This document shows positions 33,561 to 42,258 of a stretch of DNA of 48,446 bases, one piece after another (position 1 is the first letter of the stretch; the number at the start of each line of letters is the position of its first letter). Source of the stretch: Croceibacterium_A sp964439725 (GTDB taxonomy: Bacteria > Pseudomonadota > Alphaproteobacteria > Sphingomonadales > Sphingomonadaceae); assembly GCA_964439725.1 (NCBI GenBank), contig CAYTPY010000005.1, positions 1 through 48,446 on the forward strand, given 5' to 3'. The notes under the pieces are model-generated. The model was not told the DNA's origin, ran no database searches, and worked only from the letters and a program-made list of their open reading frames with translations. The position numbers were made by a program, and so were the translations under genes.

Positions 33561-34658
33561 TCAGCCGAACCGCACCGGCGAATAGAGCGCGGCATCGAGA
33601 GCTTCGGTCATCGCCTCGCGCGGCAGCCCAAGCAGCAGCTGGGCGGCGAGGCGGGCGGCGGCGGGGGCGGTTTGGATGCCGAAGCCGCCCTGCCCGGCGA
33701 ACCAGAAGAAGCCCTCGCGCTGCGGATCGAAGCCGTAGACCGGCAGCCGATCGGGCGCGAAGCTGCGCAGGCCGGCCCATTTGCGCTCGGCCGCCTCGAT
33801 GCGCCAGTCGACCACTTGCTGGAAGCGATCGATGGCTATCGCCACGTCGAGCTCTTCGGGGGCGGCGTCGCAGGCCGGGCTCGGCGTTTCCTCGTGCGGG
33901 CTGAGCCAGAGGCGGCCGTTCTCGGGCTTGAAGTAGAACCCGCCGTTGATGTCGAGGACCAGCGGCAAGTCGGCCGCCGGCGCCGGATCGGTGCGGAGCT
34001 GCACGATCGTGCGGCGGAGCGGCGCAATGCCGAGCGGGCGCGCCCCGGCGAGACGCGCGACCTCGTCCGCCCAGGCGCCCGCCGCATCGACCAGCACTTT
34101 GGCCCGAACTTCTCCGCTGCGGCCGAACGATAGCCGCCATCCCCCCGCTTCCCGCTCCGCCGCCTCGAGCCGGGCACCGAGTCGCAGCTCCGCTCCCGCT
34201 TGGCGGGCGAGCGCGAGGTAGTGCTGGTGGAGCGCGGCGACGTCGATGTCGGCGCAGCCGGGCTCCGCCACGGCGCGAGTCCATTGCGGCCGCAGCCCCG
34301 GCACCCGCCGTTCGATCGCGGTGCGGTCCAGCAGCTCTATGCCCACGCCCGTGCCGGTGAAGCTGGCGACGAAGGCTTCGACCGCGGCATCGTCCTGCCG
34401 CCGGGCGAGATGCAGCGCGCCGCGGGGCGAGACCATGCCGTGCTGGCGCAAGTAGGCGCCCGAGGCCAGGGTCAGCGGGACCACGGCAGGGCCGCCGTAG
34501 GATTCGGCCCAGAACGCGGCCGAGCGGCCGGTCGTGTGATAGCCCGGGAAGCTCTCGGCTTCGGCGATGAGCACGCGCGCGTGGGGGGCCAGCTCGGCGG
34601 CGAGGCTGGCCCCGGCCATGCCGGCGCCGATCACGGCGATGTCGTATGCGTCAGTCAC
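33561..34658 (-). CDS. FAD-dependent D-amino-acid dehydrogenase, DauA-like
   Basis: DAO-family flavoenzyme (365 residues from the GTG at 34658). FAD motif: DIAVIGAGMAGASLAAEL. The stretches PGYHTTGRSAAFWAESYGG, ADIDVAALHQHYL, VDAAGAW, FYFKPENGRLWLSP, AGLRSF and EGFFWFAGQGGFGIQT closely follow Pseudomonas D-arginine dehydrogenase DauA as I remember it, so oxidation of a D-amino acid to a 2-oxo acid is likely; substrate preference is inference. An ATG at 34694 gives a longer N-terminus (MPGATPRKTSPLV) that I judge less likely. Stands alone, divergent from cpaA; no dauB/dauR neighbours. Confidence 0.85.
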   Translation of the reverse strand: MTDAYDIAVIGAGMAGASLAAELAPHARVLIAEAESFPGYHTTGRSAAFWAESYGGPAVVPLTLASGAYLRQHGMVSPRGALHLARRQDDAAVEAFVASFTGTGVGIELLDRTAIERRVPGLRPQWTRAVAEPGCADIDVAALHQHYLALARQAGAELRLGARLEAAEREAGGWRLSFGRSGEVRAKVLVDAAGAWADEVARLAGARPLGIAPLRRTIVQLRTDPAPAADLPLVLDINGGFYFKPENGRLWLSPHEETPSPACDAAPEELDVAIAIDRFQQVVDWRIEAAERKWAGLRSFAPDRLPVYGFDPQREGFFWFAGQGGFGIQTAPAAARLAAQLLLGLPREAMTEALDAALYSPVRFG

Positions 34659-34830
34659 GAGGGGGCTGGTCTTCCTGGGAGTCGCGCCCGGCATGCACAA
34701 CGCCCGATCGGCTACGGCGTCAACCTTGCACGCGCGACTTGGTTAAGTGGCTAATGCCGGCTCCTCAGCCGTGGTTACTTTTTAGTAAGCCATGCGCGCT
34801 AGCACGAGCCCCGGGGGACTAGGGGTTTCG

Positions 34831-35343
34831 ATGCTGGACAATCCGCTGATGTATGGCCTGATCGCCGCGCTCGCCGCGGCGCTGCTGGTGGCGGCGGTCA
34901 CCGACCTGCGCAGCCGGCGGATCGCCAACTGGCTGACCGGCGCGATCGCGCTGGGTGCGCCGGTGTTCTGGTGGGCCAGCGATCTTCCACTGTGGGCCGA
35001 CCCGTGGCTGCAGAACAGCGTGGCGATGCAGTTGCTGGTCGCGCTGGCGACTTTTGCCATTCTCGCCGTGCTGTTCGCCATCCGCGCGATGGGGGGCGGC
35101 GACGTCAAGTTGCTGACCGCGCTGGCCTTGTGGATCCCGCCGCTCCTGTTCGGGCAGCTCATCGTCGTGATGGCGCTGCTGGGCGGCGTGCTGACCGTGG
35201 TTTTCGGCGCCTGGCACGTGATGCGACGTCGCCGGGACAAGCTGGCGATTCCTTACGGGGTGGCGATCGCCATGGCCGGACTCTGGGTGCTCGGCAGCGC
35301 CTATGTGCCCGCCAATATGTTCACCGCCGGGGCATTGGGGTGA
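34831..35343 (+). CDS. cpaA: Prepilin peptidase CpaA/TadV
   Basis: Aspartic membrane protease (170 residues) that processes the Flp prepilin. The two active-site aspartates are in AAVTDLRSRRIAN and MGGGDVKLLTAL (the GxGD motif). About five hydrophobic segments; the methylase domain of larger PilD enzymes is absent, as usual for Tad systems. I chose the ATG at 34831 with AGGGG about 6 bases upstream. First gene of the cpa/tad cluster, 74 bases before cpaB. No flp pilin gene precedes it here. Confidence 0.92.
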   Translation: MLDNPLMYGLIAALAAALLVAAVTDLRSRRIANWLTGAIALGAPVFWWASDLPLWADPWLQNSVAMQLLVALATFAILAVLFAIRAMGGGDVKLLTALALWIPPLLFGQLIVVMALLGGVLTVVFGAWHVMRRRRDKLAIPYGVAIAMAGLWVLGSAYVPANMFTAGALG

Positions 35344-35417
35344 ACCCGATTTTAACCACTGTGGCCCTAAGCGGTCGCAATCATTCCGCTTGGACCATTG
35401 AGAAGGCTTGATCCACC

Positions 35418-36506
35418 ATGGACAGGAAGAAGCTGGTACTGCTGCTTGGGGCGCTGGTCATCGCGATCGGCACCGCCATGGCGGCACGGAGCATGTTCGC
35501 GGGGGCAGCCGCTCCGCAAGTCCACGCCGTCGCGGCGCCGGCGGAGGACGGGCCCAAAGTGCTCGTCGCCAAGCGCGCGCTTCCGGTCGGCACGATCCTG
35601 ACCGCCGACGCGGTCGGCTATCAGCTGTGGCCGAAGGAAATGGTCCAGGACGCCTATTTCATCGACGGTGAAGCGGACATGCAGTCGCTGCTCGGCACGG
35701 TGGTGCGCCATGCCGTCACGGCCGGCGAGCCGGTGACGCAAGGATCGCTGGTCAGCCCCGGCGACCGCGGCTTCCTGGCCGCGGCGCTCGGAGCGGGCAT
35801 GCGGGCGGTGACCATCTCGGTTTCCGACAAGACCGGCGTCGCGGGCTTCGTCTTCCCTGGCGATCACGTGGACATCATGCTGACGCAGGAAGTCTCCGGC
35901 GACGAAGGCGCAGCCCTGAAGACCACCGAGACGATCCTGCGCAACCTGCGGGTGCTCGCCACCGACCAGTCGACCGAGACCACGACCAACGACCAGGGCA
36001 AGACCGAGGTCAGCGAGTTCCGCACCGTCACGCTCGAAGTGACGCCGCGCATTGCCGAGAAGATTGCGGTCGCGGACACGATCGGCACGCTCAGCCTGGC
36101 GCTGCGCTCGATCGCCGACAACCAGACCGAGCTCGAGCGCGCGGTTGCCTCGGGCGCGGTCGAACTGCCCGCGAACGTCTCCAAGAAGGACGAGGAAAGG
36201 CTGCTGCGCGCCGCGCTGAGCCGGCCGCAAGAGGGTGGATCGACTTTCGTCACCGGCGGCGACGTCTCGCGCTTCCAGCGCAGCACGATGCCGCGGGCCA
36301 GCGCTCCGACGCCGGTCGTGGTCGAGAACGGCACGGCTGTCGCGGCGCCGACGGCTCCCCAAGGTCCGACGGTGCGGGTGACCCGCGGCAAGGAGACCTC
36401 GGTCGAGCCCGTAGGCCGCGGCGCCGGCGCCCTGCTGGATCGCCAAGGCCAGGCCATGGGCGCGGGAGCGCGCACCGCGCCGCTCGGCCTCAGCACGCTG
36501 CGCTGA
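35418..36506 (+). CDS. cpaB: Flp pilus assembly protein CpaB/RcpC
   Basis: Periplasmic, membrane-anchored protein of 362 residues with an N-terminal hydrophobic segment (MDRKKLVLLLGALVIAIGTA). A SAF-type domain follows (VLVAKRALPVGTILTADAVGYQLWPKE), then the RcpC domain (AVTISVSDKTGVAGFVFPGDHVDIMLTQ). It is thought to link the Tad secretin to the cell wall or inner membrane. The C-terminal ~100 residues are low-complexity. It is followed at 70 bases by cpaC. Confidence 0.94.
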   Translation: MDRKKLVLLLGALVIAIGTAMAARSMFAGAAAPQVHAVAAPAEDGPKVLVAKRALPVGTILTADAVGYQLWPKEMVQDAYFIDGEADMQSLLGTVVRHAVTAGEPVTQGSLVSPGDRGFLAAALGAGMRAVTISVSDKTGVAGFVFPGDHVDIMLTQEVSGDEGAALKTTETILRNLRVLATDQSTETTTNDQGKTEVSEFRTVTLEVTPRIAEKIAVADTIGTLSLALRSIADNQTELERAVASGAVELPANVSKKDEERLLRAALSRPQEGGSTFVTGGDVSRFQRSTMPRASAPTPVVVENGTAVAAPTAPQGPTVRVTRGKETSVEPVGRGAGALLDRQGQAMGAGARTAPLGLSTLR

Positions 36507-36576
36507 TCCGATGATGACCGCTCGAGAAGCCAAGCGCCACACGATGGCCAACGAAATGAAAGCAAGGGGCACGTCG

Positions 36577-38154
36577 ATGCATAGCCGCCTTCTGAAGTCC
36601 GTGCTGATTGCCGCCTGCGCGATGGCGCCGCTGGCCGCAGCGCCTCTCGCTCCCGCTGTCGCCCAGTCGGTGGTCAGCCCCGCCCAGGACATCGTCCTGT
36701 CGATCGGGCGCGGCCAACTGGTTACCGTCCCGGGCAACATGGCCGATATCTTCGTCGCCAACGAAGGCATCGCCGATGTCCAGGTGAAATCGCAGCGCCA
36801 GCTCTACGTGTTCGGCAAGGCCGGGGGCGAGACAACCGTCTATGCCAGCAACCCGAGCGGCGACATCATCTGGTCCGCGAACGTCCGGGTCGGATCGAAC
36901 ATCGACAGCATCGACCAGATGCTGGCGCTGGCCATGCCCGAGGCAGACATTCGCGTCGCCACCATGGGCGCCAACACCGTGCTGCTGACCGGCACCGTGG
37001 CGGCCCCGGAAGACGCCGCCGAGGCAGACCGGTTGGTCGCGGCCTTCGTCGGCGAGGAGACCAACGTGGTTTCGCGCTTGCGCATGGCCACGCCGCTGCA
37101 GATCAACCTGCGGGTCCGCTTCGCGGAAGTGAACCGTTCGCTGGTGCGCACTCTCGGCACCAACCTCACCACGATCGACGGCACCGGCGGGTTCCGCTTC
37201 GGCATCGGACGGGGCCGGGCCCTGGCCCCGGGGCAGACCTGGAGCCCGCAAGGCCCGATCGCGGTCGGCCCAGGCGCCGGCCAGGTCAGCACCCTGCTCC
37301 CCGGCGGGACAGAGATCACCGGACCGGCCGTGCCGACAGTCGACAGCCGCGGCACCACGATCGGCGGACTCGGCCGGTTCCTCGGCCTCGATATCCTTGG
37401 CGCTCTCGATCTCGCGGAATCGCAAGGTCTGGTGACCACCCTCTCGGAACCGAACCTGACCGCGCTGTCGGGTGAAGTGGCCGAGTTCCTGGCGGGCGGC
37501 GAGTTCCCGATCCCCGTCCCCGGTAGGGATGGCGAGATCACGATCGAGTACAAGAAGTATGGCGTCTCGCTGGCTTACGCTCCGACGGTTCTGGCAAACG
37601 GCCGCATCTCGATGCGCGTCCGTCCCGAGGTCTCGGAGCTGACCAACCAGGGTGCCGTGACGCTCAACAGCATCCAGATCCCCGCGCTGACGGTGCGCCG
37701 CGCCGAGACGACGGTGGAACTGGGGTCGGGCCAAAGCTTCATGATCGCCGGCCTGCTCAGCAACAGCGCTCAGAACACCATCGACAAGGCGCCTGGCGCC
37801 GGGGACATTCCGATCCTGGGCAACCTGTTCCGATCGACCGAGTTCCGCAAGGGCCAGACCGAATTGGTCATCGTCGTGACGCCCTATCTGGTGAAGCCGG
37901 TCAACGACAGCGACATCGTGCTGCCGACCGACGGGTTCCGCGCGGCAACGGCAGGCGAGCAGTTCTTCGGCAACCTCGAGAGCGGCACGCCCACCGGCGA
38001 GCGCCGCCCGATGCCGCGCGCGGGCGAGGACGCGCCGCTGCCGGAAGTCAGCACGGCCGAACCGACCGGCAGCCCGCTGGTTGCCGACAACCGGCGCCCG
38101 CGCAGCGGTGAGCAGCGCGCCGAAGCTGTCGCACCCGGCTTCAGCCTCAAGTGA
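36577..38154 (+). CDS. cpaC: Outer-membrane secretin CpaC/RcpA
   Basis: Secretin that forms the outer-membrane channel of the Tad system (525 residues). Signal peptide MHSRLLKSVLIAACAM...AVAQ; N-terminal pilus-formation domain (LSIGRGQLVTVPGNMADIFV); BON-like segment; secretin core with VTTLSEPNLTALSGEVAEFL, GGEFPIPVP and GSGQSFMIAGLL...PILGNLFRS. The ATG at 36577 was preferred for its AAGGGG site 7 bases upstream and clean signal peptide; ATGs at 36511 and 36556 are alternatives. Ends overlapping a GTG that could also start cpaD. Confidence 0.95.
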   Translation: MHSRLLKSVLIAACAMAPLAAAPLAPAVAQSVVSPAQDIVLSIGRGQLVTVPGNMADIFVANEGIADVQVKSQRQLYVFGKAGGETTVYASNPSGDIIWSANVRVGSNIDSIDQMLALAMPEADIRVATMGANTVLLTGTVAAPEDAAEADRLVAAFVGEETNVVSRLRMATPLQINLRVRFAEVNRSLVRTLGTNLTTIDGTGGFRFGIGRGRALAPGQTWSPQGPIAVGPGAGQVSTLLPGGTEITGPAVPTVDSRGTTIGGLGRFLGLDILGALDLAESQGLVTTLSEPNLTALSGEVAEFLAGGEFPIPVPGRDGEITIEYKKYGVSLAYAPTVLANGRISMRVRPEVSELTNQGAVTLNSIQIPALTVRRAETTVELGSGQSFMIAGLLSNSAQNTIDKAPGAGDIPILGNLFRSTEFRKGQTELVIVVTPYLVKPVNDSDIVLPTDGFRAATAGEQFFGNLESGTPTGERRPMPRAGEDAPLPEVSTAEPTGSPLVADNRRPRSGEQRAEAVAPGFSLK

Positions 38155-38168
38155 GAAAGGTGATCAGG

Positions 38169-38822
38169 ATGCCCATTCGCAAGAACACCGCGGTCACCGC
38201 CGCCCTGGCGCTCTCCCTGGGGCTGGCCCTGGCGGGTTGCGGCGACACTCCCAACAATCGCACGCTTTACAGCGTCAAGCAGCCGGTGGTGGAGCGCAGC
38301 AACTTCACGCTCGATCTCGCCGGCAGCGCCAGCGGTCTGCCGGTGCCCGAGCAACAACGCCTGGCCGAGTGGTTCGAAACGATGAACCTGCGCTATGGCG
38401 ATCGCATCGCTATCGATAGTGCGCTGTCCGGAGCCCCGGTTCGCGCGGACGTTGCCGCTATCGCTGCCCGCCACGGCCTGCTGCTGAGTGACGGCGCACC
38501 GGTCACCACGGGTCATATCGAGCCTGGCATGGTCCGCGTGGTGGTCACCCGCTCCCGCGCCTACGTGCCTGGCTGCCCCGACTGGTCCGACAACTACGCC
38601 AGCAATCTCGAGAACGCGACGTCCGACAACTACGGCTGCGCGGTCAACAGCAACCTGGCCGCAATGATCGCAGATCCGGAGCACCTGCTGAAGGGCGCCG
38701 AAGGCAGCGGCGAGACCGTGGTGATGAGCTCGACCAAAGCGATCCAGAGCTATCGCGAGCAAGCGCCGACCGGTGCCGAGGGGCTTCCGGCCGTCAGCTC
38801 GCAATCCGCAGGAGGGAACTGA
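38169..38822 (+). CDS. cpaD: Flp pilus lipoprotein CpaD
   Basis: Tad-locus lipoprotein of about 217 residues, likely the secretin pilotin or an outer-membrane partner. The lipoprotein signal ends LALSLGLALAGC with Cys near residue 23. The CpaD motif region is VVVTRSRAYVPGCPDWSDNY, followed by NATSDNYGCAVNSNLAAMIADPEHLL. I chose the ATG at 38169 with GAAAGG 8 bases upstream; a GTG at 38151 overlapping the cpaC stop is an alternative. cpaE starts 3 bases after it. Confidence 0.93.
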   Translation: MPIRKNTAVTAALALSLGLALAGCGDTPNNRTLYSVKQPVVERSNFTLDLAGSASGLPVPEQQRLAEWFETMNLRYGDRIAIDSALSGAPVRADVAAIAARHGLLLSDGAPVTTGHIEPGMVRVVVTRSRAYVPGCPDWSDNYASNLENATSDNYGCAVNSNLAAMIADPEHLLKGAEGSGETVVMSSTKAIQSYREQAPTGAEGLPAVSSQSAGGN

Positions 38823-38825
38823 CCG

Positions 38826-40124
38826 ATGAACGCGCCTTGGAAACCCGGTCCCCTGGGCAATCGTGATCCGTTCGCCGCGTTCATTTGCGACGAAGCTGCG
38901 CTCGACGTCCTGCGCCCGGTCGTCATCGAGATGGGCTGGCAGCCAGAGAAGTGCAACAAGGGCGGCCTGCGCAACGCGGTCCAGTCGCTCTCGATCTCGG
39001 CCAGCCCGGCCATCCTGATGGTCGACCTGTCGGAAAGTGGCGATCCGCTCAACGACATCAACGCTCTGGCCGAGGTTTGCGAACCGGGAACCGTGGTGGT
39101 CGCCGTAGGACAGGTCAACGATGTGCGGCTTTACCGCGATTTGCTGGCCAGCGGAATCCACGACTACTTGCTCAAACCGCTGTCCGCGAGCCAGTTGCGC
39201 GACGCGCTGACCCAGGCGCAGGCCGTGTTCATGGCGCCGCGCAGCAGCGACGGTGAGTCCGTCAAGAAGCACGTCGCCACCGCCATCGTAGGCACGCGCG
39301 GCGGCGTCGGCGCTTCAACGCTCGCGACGTCGCTGGCGTGGCTGTTCAGCAGCGACCACAAGCTGCCCACGGCATTGCTCGACCTCGACATCCACTTTGG
39401 AACCGGGGCTTTGGCTCTCGACCTCGAGCCTGGCCGCGGCCTGACCGACGCGATCGAGAACCCCGCCCGCATCGACGGGCTGTTCATCGAGCGCGCCATG
39501 ATCAGGGCGAACGATCACTTGTCCATCCTGTCGGCCGAGGCGCCGATCAGCTCGCCGCTGCTGACCGATGGCGCCGCCTTCGTACAGCTCGAGGAAGAGT
39601 TCCGGCAAGCCTTCGAGATGACGGTCGTCGACCTGCCCCGGAACATGCTGATCAACTTTCCGCATCTTCTGACCGAAGTGAACGTGGTGGCATTGGTGTC
39701 GGAGATGACCCTGGCTTCGGCGCGCGACACGATCCGTATCCTGTCCTGGCTGAAGACGAACGCCCCCGGAGCCACGCCCCTGATCGTGGCGAACAAGGTT
39801 CAGCCGGGCATGACCGAGATCAGCAAAGCCGATTTCGAGTCCTCCATCGAGCGCAAGATCAATTTCACCGTTCCGTTCGACCTGAAGGCGGCCAGCAACG
39901 CAGCCAAGCTTGGGCAAACGTTCGCAGACGCCAATCGTTCGGCCAAAGCCGGCCAGGTCATGCGCGATATTGCCAAGGCCATCGTTGGAGTGGGCGATGA
40001 CGATGGCGCCGCGCTCGAACAAACCGGCGCCGGCACTTCGCTGCTGGGCAAGCTCGATCTCAAGGCGCTTCTGTCGAAGAAAGACAAGCGCAAGTCGGCA
40101 GCGAACGCCGCGCTGGCGGAATGA
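38826..40124 (+). CDS. cpaE: Pilus assembly localisation ATPase CpaE/TadZ
   Basis: MinD/ParA-superfamily protein (432 residues) that places the Tad machine at a pole. An atypical receiver-like domain (about 15-135: ILMVDLSESGDPLNDINAL, DYLLKPLSASQLRDAL) precedes the ATPase domain with the deviant Walker A GTRGGVGASTLATSLA (about 155-170). Further motifs are LLDLDIHFGTGALALDL and VVDLPRNM. GGAGGGA lies upstream of the ATG. Its stop overlaps a second ATG (ATGA, 40121) that opens only a 19-codon frame, where cpaF would normally begin. Confidence 0.94.
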   Translation: MNAPWKPGPLGNRDPFAAFICDEAALDVLRPVVIEMGWQPEKCNKGGLRNAVQSLSISASPAILMVDLSESGDPLNDINALAEVCEPGTVVVAVGQVNDVRLYRDLLASGIHDYLLKPLSASQLRDALTQAQAVFMAPRSSDGESVKKHVATAIVGTRGGVGASTLATSLAWLFSSDHKLPTALLDLDIHFGTGALALDLEPGRGLTDAIENPARIDGLFIERAMIRANDHLSILSAEAPISSPLLTDGAAFVQLEEEFRQAFEMTVVDLPRNMLINFPHLLTEVNVVALVSEMTLASARDTIRILSWLKTNAPGATPLIVANKVQPGMTEISKADFESSIERKINFTVPFDLKAASNAAKLGQTFADANRSAKAGQVMRDIAKAIVGVGDDDGAALEQTGAGTSLLGKLDLKALLSKKDKRKSAANAALAE

Positions 40125-40135
40125 CGCGCCACGTC

Positions 40136-40153
40136 CGGGAGGCGCGCTTCCCG
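40136..40153 (+). repeat. Hairpin in the cpaE-tadB gap
   Basis: CGGGAGG (40136-40142) can pair with CTTCCCG (40147-40153) around a CGCG loop (one G-T pair). It occupies the 69-base gap where cpaF is missing. It may be an mRNA processing or attenuation structure, or chance in GC-rich DNA. Confidence 0.35.
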
Positions 40154-40193
40154 CGGCGGCATGCTCGACCAATAGGATAGGTAACGACCCGCT

Positions 40194-41165
40194 ATGAGCA
40201 TCATCCAGCCAATAATGGTCGCCTCGGGGCTGATGGCGCTGATGATCCTCGGCTATCTGGCGCTCAGCGGGAAGTCGCCCGCCAAGGAAAGCCAACGCCG
40301 CCTGGCGTCGGTTCGCTATCGCTATTCCGAGAACGCGGTCGACCGCGTCGAATCCCAACTGCGCAAAGCCATTGCAGCACGCAAGCCCAAGCTCCACCGC
40401 GTCGCCGGATCGCAGTCGCGGTCCGAAGCGCTCGCTCTTCGGCTGGCGCGGTCTGGCAAGAGCTGGACCATCAGCCAGTATCTCTATGCTTCGCTCGGCA
40501 TCGGGGTGGCGGTGGCCGCCATCCTGTACCTGCGCAGCGGCGCTGCCGTGCTGTCGCTTGCTGTCGGTCTTTTCGCAGGCGCGGGGATCCCGCACCTGGC
40601 CGTGAATTTCCTGATCAAGCGACGCACCAACGCGTTCAACGCGAAGTTTGCCGACGGCATCGAACTTCTGGTTCGCGGTCTGCGTGCGGGTCTGCCGGTG
40701 GCCGAAACCCTCGGAGTGGTCGCGCAAGAAATTCCCGGCCCCGTTGGCGAGGAATTCCGCACCGCCGTGGAGCGTATGAAAATCGGCCGGACGATGGAAG
40801 AATCGCTCCAGATCACGGCCGACAAGCTCGGCACTCCGGAATTCCAGTTCTTCGTCATCACCTTGGCGATCCAGCGGGAGACCGGTGGCAACCTGGCCGA
40901 GACGCTGTCCAATCTGGCGGACGTGCTGCGCAAGCGTGGCCAGATGAAGCTCAAGATCAAGGCCATGAGCTCGGAGTCGAAAGCGTCAGCCTATATCGTG
41001 GGCGCCCTCCCCTTCATCGTCTTCGCGATGATCTGGTGGATCAACCCCGAATACGTCGGCGGGTTTTTCGTCGATGACCGCCTGATCGTCACCGGCCTTG
41101 GCGGCCTGGTGTGGATGAGCATCGGCGTCTTCATCATGGCCAAGATGGTCAGCTTCGAGATCTGA
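40194..41165 (+). CDS. tadB: Tad inner-membrane platform protein TadB
   Basis: GspF/PilC-type platform protein (323 residues). An N-terminal membrane span (about 5-24) and a basic region are followed by two spans near 97-130. The T2SSF domain has FADGIELLVRGLRAGLPVAET and GNLAETLSNLADVLRKRGQM, and the C-terminal spans end near 322. It would be the membrane partner of the CpaF/TadA ATPase, which is not encoded beside it. Weak AGGATAGG ribosome-binding region upstream. TadC follows after 19 bases. Confidence 0.94.
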   Translation: MSIIQPIMVASGLMALMILGYLALSGKSPAKESQRRLASVRYRYSENAVDRVESQLRKAIAARKPKLHRVAGSQSRSEALALRLARSGKSWTISQYLYASLGIGVAVAAILYLRSGAAVLSLAVGLFAGAGIPHLAVNFLIKRRTNAFNAKFADGIELLVRGLRAGLPVAETLGVVAQEIPGPVGEEFRTAVERMKIGRTMEESLQITADKLGTPEFQFFVITLAIQRETGGNLAETLSNLADVLRKRGQMKLKIKAMSSESKASAYIVGALPFIVFAMIWWINPEYVGGFFVDDRLIVTGLGGLVWMSIGVFIMAKMVSFEI

Positions 41166-41184
41166 GCGGGAAACGGACAAAGCC

Positions 41185-42204
41185 ATGATCAACCCGCCCT
41201 CCGGACCCACGCTCCTCGGCGTCGACCTGATCGCTGCAGGCTCGGCCCTTGCCGGAATTGCCGCGGCCGCGATGGTTTACGCCATCTACACCGCCGTCAG
41301 CGTGCGCGACCCGATGGCGAAACGGGTCAAGTCGCTCAACGCCCGGCGCGACGAATTGAAAAGCGGGATCGTCTCCGCGCATGGCAAGAAGCGCCAGAGC
41401 GTACTGCGGCGCTCGGACACGACCGAGAAGATGAAAGAGCGCCTGGAGGGAATGAAGGTCCTCCAGGAGAGCCAGGTCAAAGTCATTCAGCAGAAGCTGG
41501 CGCATGCGGGCATTCGCAACAAGGAGCTGGCGGTCGTCGTCATCTTCGCGCGCATGGTGCTGCCGGCGGTGCTGGGGTTCCTTGGCGTCGTGGCGCTCTA
41601 TTGGGCCGAGATGTTCCCCGACTGGGGCAGCTTCAAGCGCTTCATGGCTTTCGCTGCGCTCGTGATCGGCGGCTACAAGGGGCCGGAGATCTTCCTGAGC
41701 AACAAGGCGAAGAAGCGCACCGATGCGATCCGCAAGGGACTGCCTGACGCGCTCGACCTCATGGTGATCTGCGCCGAAGCCGGCCTCACCGTCGATGCGG
41801 CCTTCAACCGGGTCGCGAGGGAGCTGGGCCGAGCCTACCCCGAACTCGGCGACGAGTTCACTCTGACGGCGATCGAGCTTTCGTTTCTTACCGAGCGCCG
41901 GCAGGCGTTCGAGAACCTGGCCTATCGTGTCGACCTAGATGCCGTCCGCGGCGTGGTCACGACGATGATCCAGACCGAGCGCTACGGCACGCCGCTCGCC
42001 TCCGCTTTGCGCGTGTTGTCGGCCGAGTTCCGCAACGAGCGCATGATGCGCGCCGAGGAAAAGGCTGCACGGCTGCCCGCGATCATGACGGTGCCGCTGA
42101 TCCTGTTCATCCTGCCAGTGCTGTTCATCGTCATTCTTGGCCCCGCGGCCTGCTCGATCGCCGATGCCTTCGCCGGCGATGGCCCCCCGGGCAGCGGCGG
42201 CTAA
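41185..42204 (+). CDS. tadC: Tad inner-membrane platform protein TadC
   Basis: Second T2SSF-type platform protein (339 residues), usually paired with TadB. The core motif is RKGLPDALDLMVICAEAGLTVDAAFNRVA, followed by YPELGDEFTLTAIELSFLTERRQAFENLAYR and the terminal membrane spans (VPLILFILPVLFIVILGPA). Last visible gene of the locus; tadD/E/F/G-type genes do not follow. A strong hairpin follows the stop at 42222-42249. Confidence 0.94.
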   Translation: MINPPSGPTLLGVDLIAAGSALAGIAAAAMVYAIYTAVSVRDPMAKRVKSLNARRDELKSGIVSAHGKKRQSVLRRSDTTEKMKERLEGMKVLQESQVKVIQQKLAHAGIRNKELAVVVIFARMVLPAVLGFLGVVALYWAEMFPDWGSFKRFMAFAALVIGGYKGPEIFLSNKAKKRTDAIRKGLPDALDLMVICAEAGLTVDAAFNRVARELGRAYPELGDEFTLTAIELSFLTERRQAFENLAYRVDLDAVRGVVTTMIQTERYGTPLASALRVLSAEFRNERMMRAEEKAARLPAIMTVPLILFILPVLFIVILGPAACSIADAFAGDGPPGSGG

Positions 42205-42221
42205 GCGGCTATTGTGCTATC

Positions 42222-42249
42222 GGGTGCCCGGTCGGAAGGCCGGGCATCC
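42222..42249. terminator. Probable bidirectional terminator between tadC and the marR-type gene
   Basis: GGGTGCCCGG (42222-42231) pairs with CCGGGCATCC (42240-42249) around an 8-base loop: ten pairs with one G-T. It lies in the 54-base gap between convergent genes. There is no T-run, so termination may need Rho or rest on stem strength. Confidence 0.5.
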
Positions 42250-42258
42250 GAACGGGAG

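Noticed and set aside
40121..40180. 19-codon frame beginning at the ATGA overlap with cpaE, considered as a cpaF remnant
   Set aside because: The translation (MTRHVREARFPRR...) is arginine-rich and does not resemble any CpaF segment I know; too short to call a pseudogene.
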